A stretch of 28,955 nucleotides of DNA, from positions 1-28,955 of the forward strand of contig MU129322.1 in the NCBI GenBank assembly GCA_014904985.1, in the 5' to 3' direction. Numbering within the stretch: position 1 is the stretch's first letter; the number at the start of each line of letters is the position of its first letter. Positions 28,763 to 28,955 of this stretch are shown here, piece by piece. Position numbers and translations under genes: made by a program. The stretch comes from Hydnum rufescens UP504 (taxonomy: Eukaryota > Basidiomycota > Agaricomycetes > Cantharellales > Hydnaceae). The notes under the pieces were generated by a model. The model saw only the letters and a program-made list of their open reading frames with translations, searched no databases and was not told where the DNA came from.

Positions 28763-28912
28763 GATCGCAGATGGGGTACGGGGTATCCCCGTGAGGGCTC
28801 TGCGCAGCGGATGGGGTGTGGGGTGTCCCGCGGCAGCCCCGCGCAGCAGACGGGGTGCGGGGTGTCCCCACGAGAGCCCCGCACAGCGGACGGGGTCTGC
28901 GGGGTGTCCCCA
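28763..28912. repeat. GC-rich minisatellite, about four units of 40 bp
   Basis: Units begin GCAGCGGATGGGGTG-like and contain GCGGGGTGTCCC and GAGAGCCCCGC; units 2 and 3 are 39 and 40 bases. Overlapping ORFs in all frames here (both strands, about 28619-28939) are repeat translations. The sequence turns AT-rich immediately after, to the window end. Confidence 0.75.
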
Positions 28913-28955
28913 CAATACATACCTGACTTATATACATAAAAAAATAAAAATAAAT

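Noticed and set aside
28619..28939. Four overlapping ORFs at the right edge
   Set aside because: All are translations of the 40-base minisatellite in different frames.
1..28955. tRNA genes
   Set aside because: The only tRNA-like sequence noticed (8405-8418) is a 14-base primer binding site with no cloverleaf around it.

Overview
The window looks like a repeat-rich, subtelomere- or heterochromatin-like stretch of a basidiomycete (probably Agaricomycete) genome. The grounds are short GT-AG introns of 50-65 bases, a chromodomain-bearing Ty3/gypsy element, a Ty1/copia element, long 46-residue TPR arrays of the kind attached to fungal NLR-like proteins, and phenol-hydroxylase-type FAD monooxygenases. 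No bacterial-style operons, rRNA, tRNA genes or CRISPR arrays were seen.

Left third (1-8826), a nest of retroelements. A 5'-truncated chromovirus runs on + from about 160 to 5806: end of RT, RNase H, integrase, chromodomain, then a 1.5 kb tail carrying an antisense three-exon ORF, a polypurine tract and a 3' LTR (5352-5806). Its integrase is split by a 1.4 kb near-perfect inverted repeat (1826-3242) that contains telomere-like TTAGGG motifs. The LTR abuts a copia element on the minus strand: LTR 8421-8826, a half-tRNA-type primer site at 8405-8418, then gag, zinc knuckle and protease. That gag gene is interrupted by a TG...CA element (6546-7928) with matching ATCGG flanks, most simply a solo LTR. 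Nearly all in-frame stops are TGA where an Arg CGA is expected, a CpG deamination signature.

Right two thirds (9052-28307), a tandem segmental duplication. Unit A starts at about 9052 and unit B at about 18195. Each holds the 3' part of a FAD monooxygenase gene (+), about 2.2-2.9 kb of weakly coding sequence, a minus-strand gene for a four-helix-bundle (MLKL/HeLo-like) N-terminus followed by a TPR array, a short unrecognised two-exon + gene, a further TPR relic, and the 5' part of the next monooxygenase gene. Only the middle monooxygenase has both ends; the third is cut off at about 28307. The TPR arrays differ in length (about 13 units in A, about 20 in B). Unit A's TPR gene keeps an open, cleanly spliced N-terminal half. 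Unit B is more decayed, and unit B alone has an extra 0.63 kb at 19808-20436.

The window ends in a degenerate third copy of a short repeated segment and a 40-base GC-rich minisatellite. The most interesting candidate system is the duplicated 4HB-TPR gene, an NLR-like architecture with no visible NTPase domain and an expanding repeat array, next to a monooxygenase. Whether the many 1-base frame breaks in the TPR arrays are decay or long-read homopolymer errors cannot be settled from the sequence alone.
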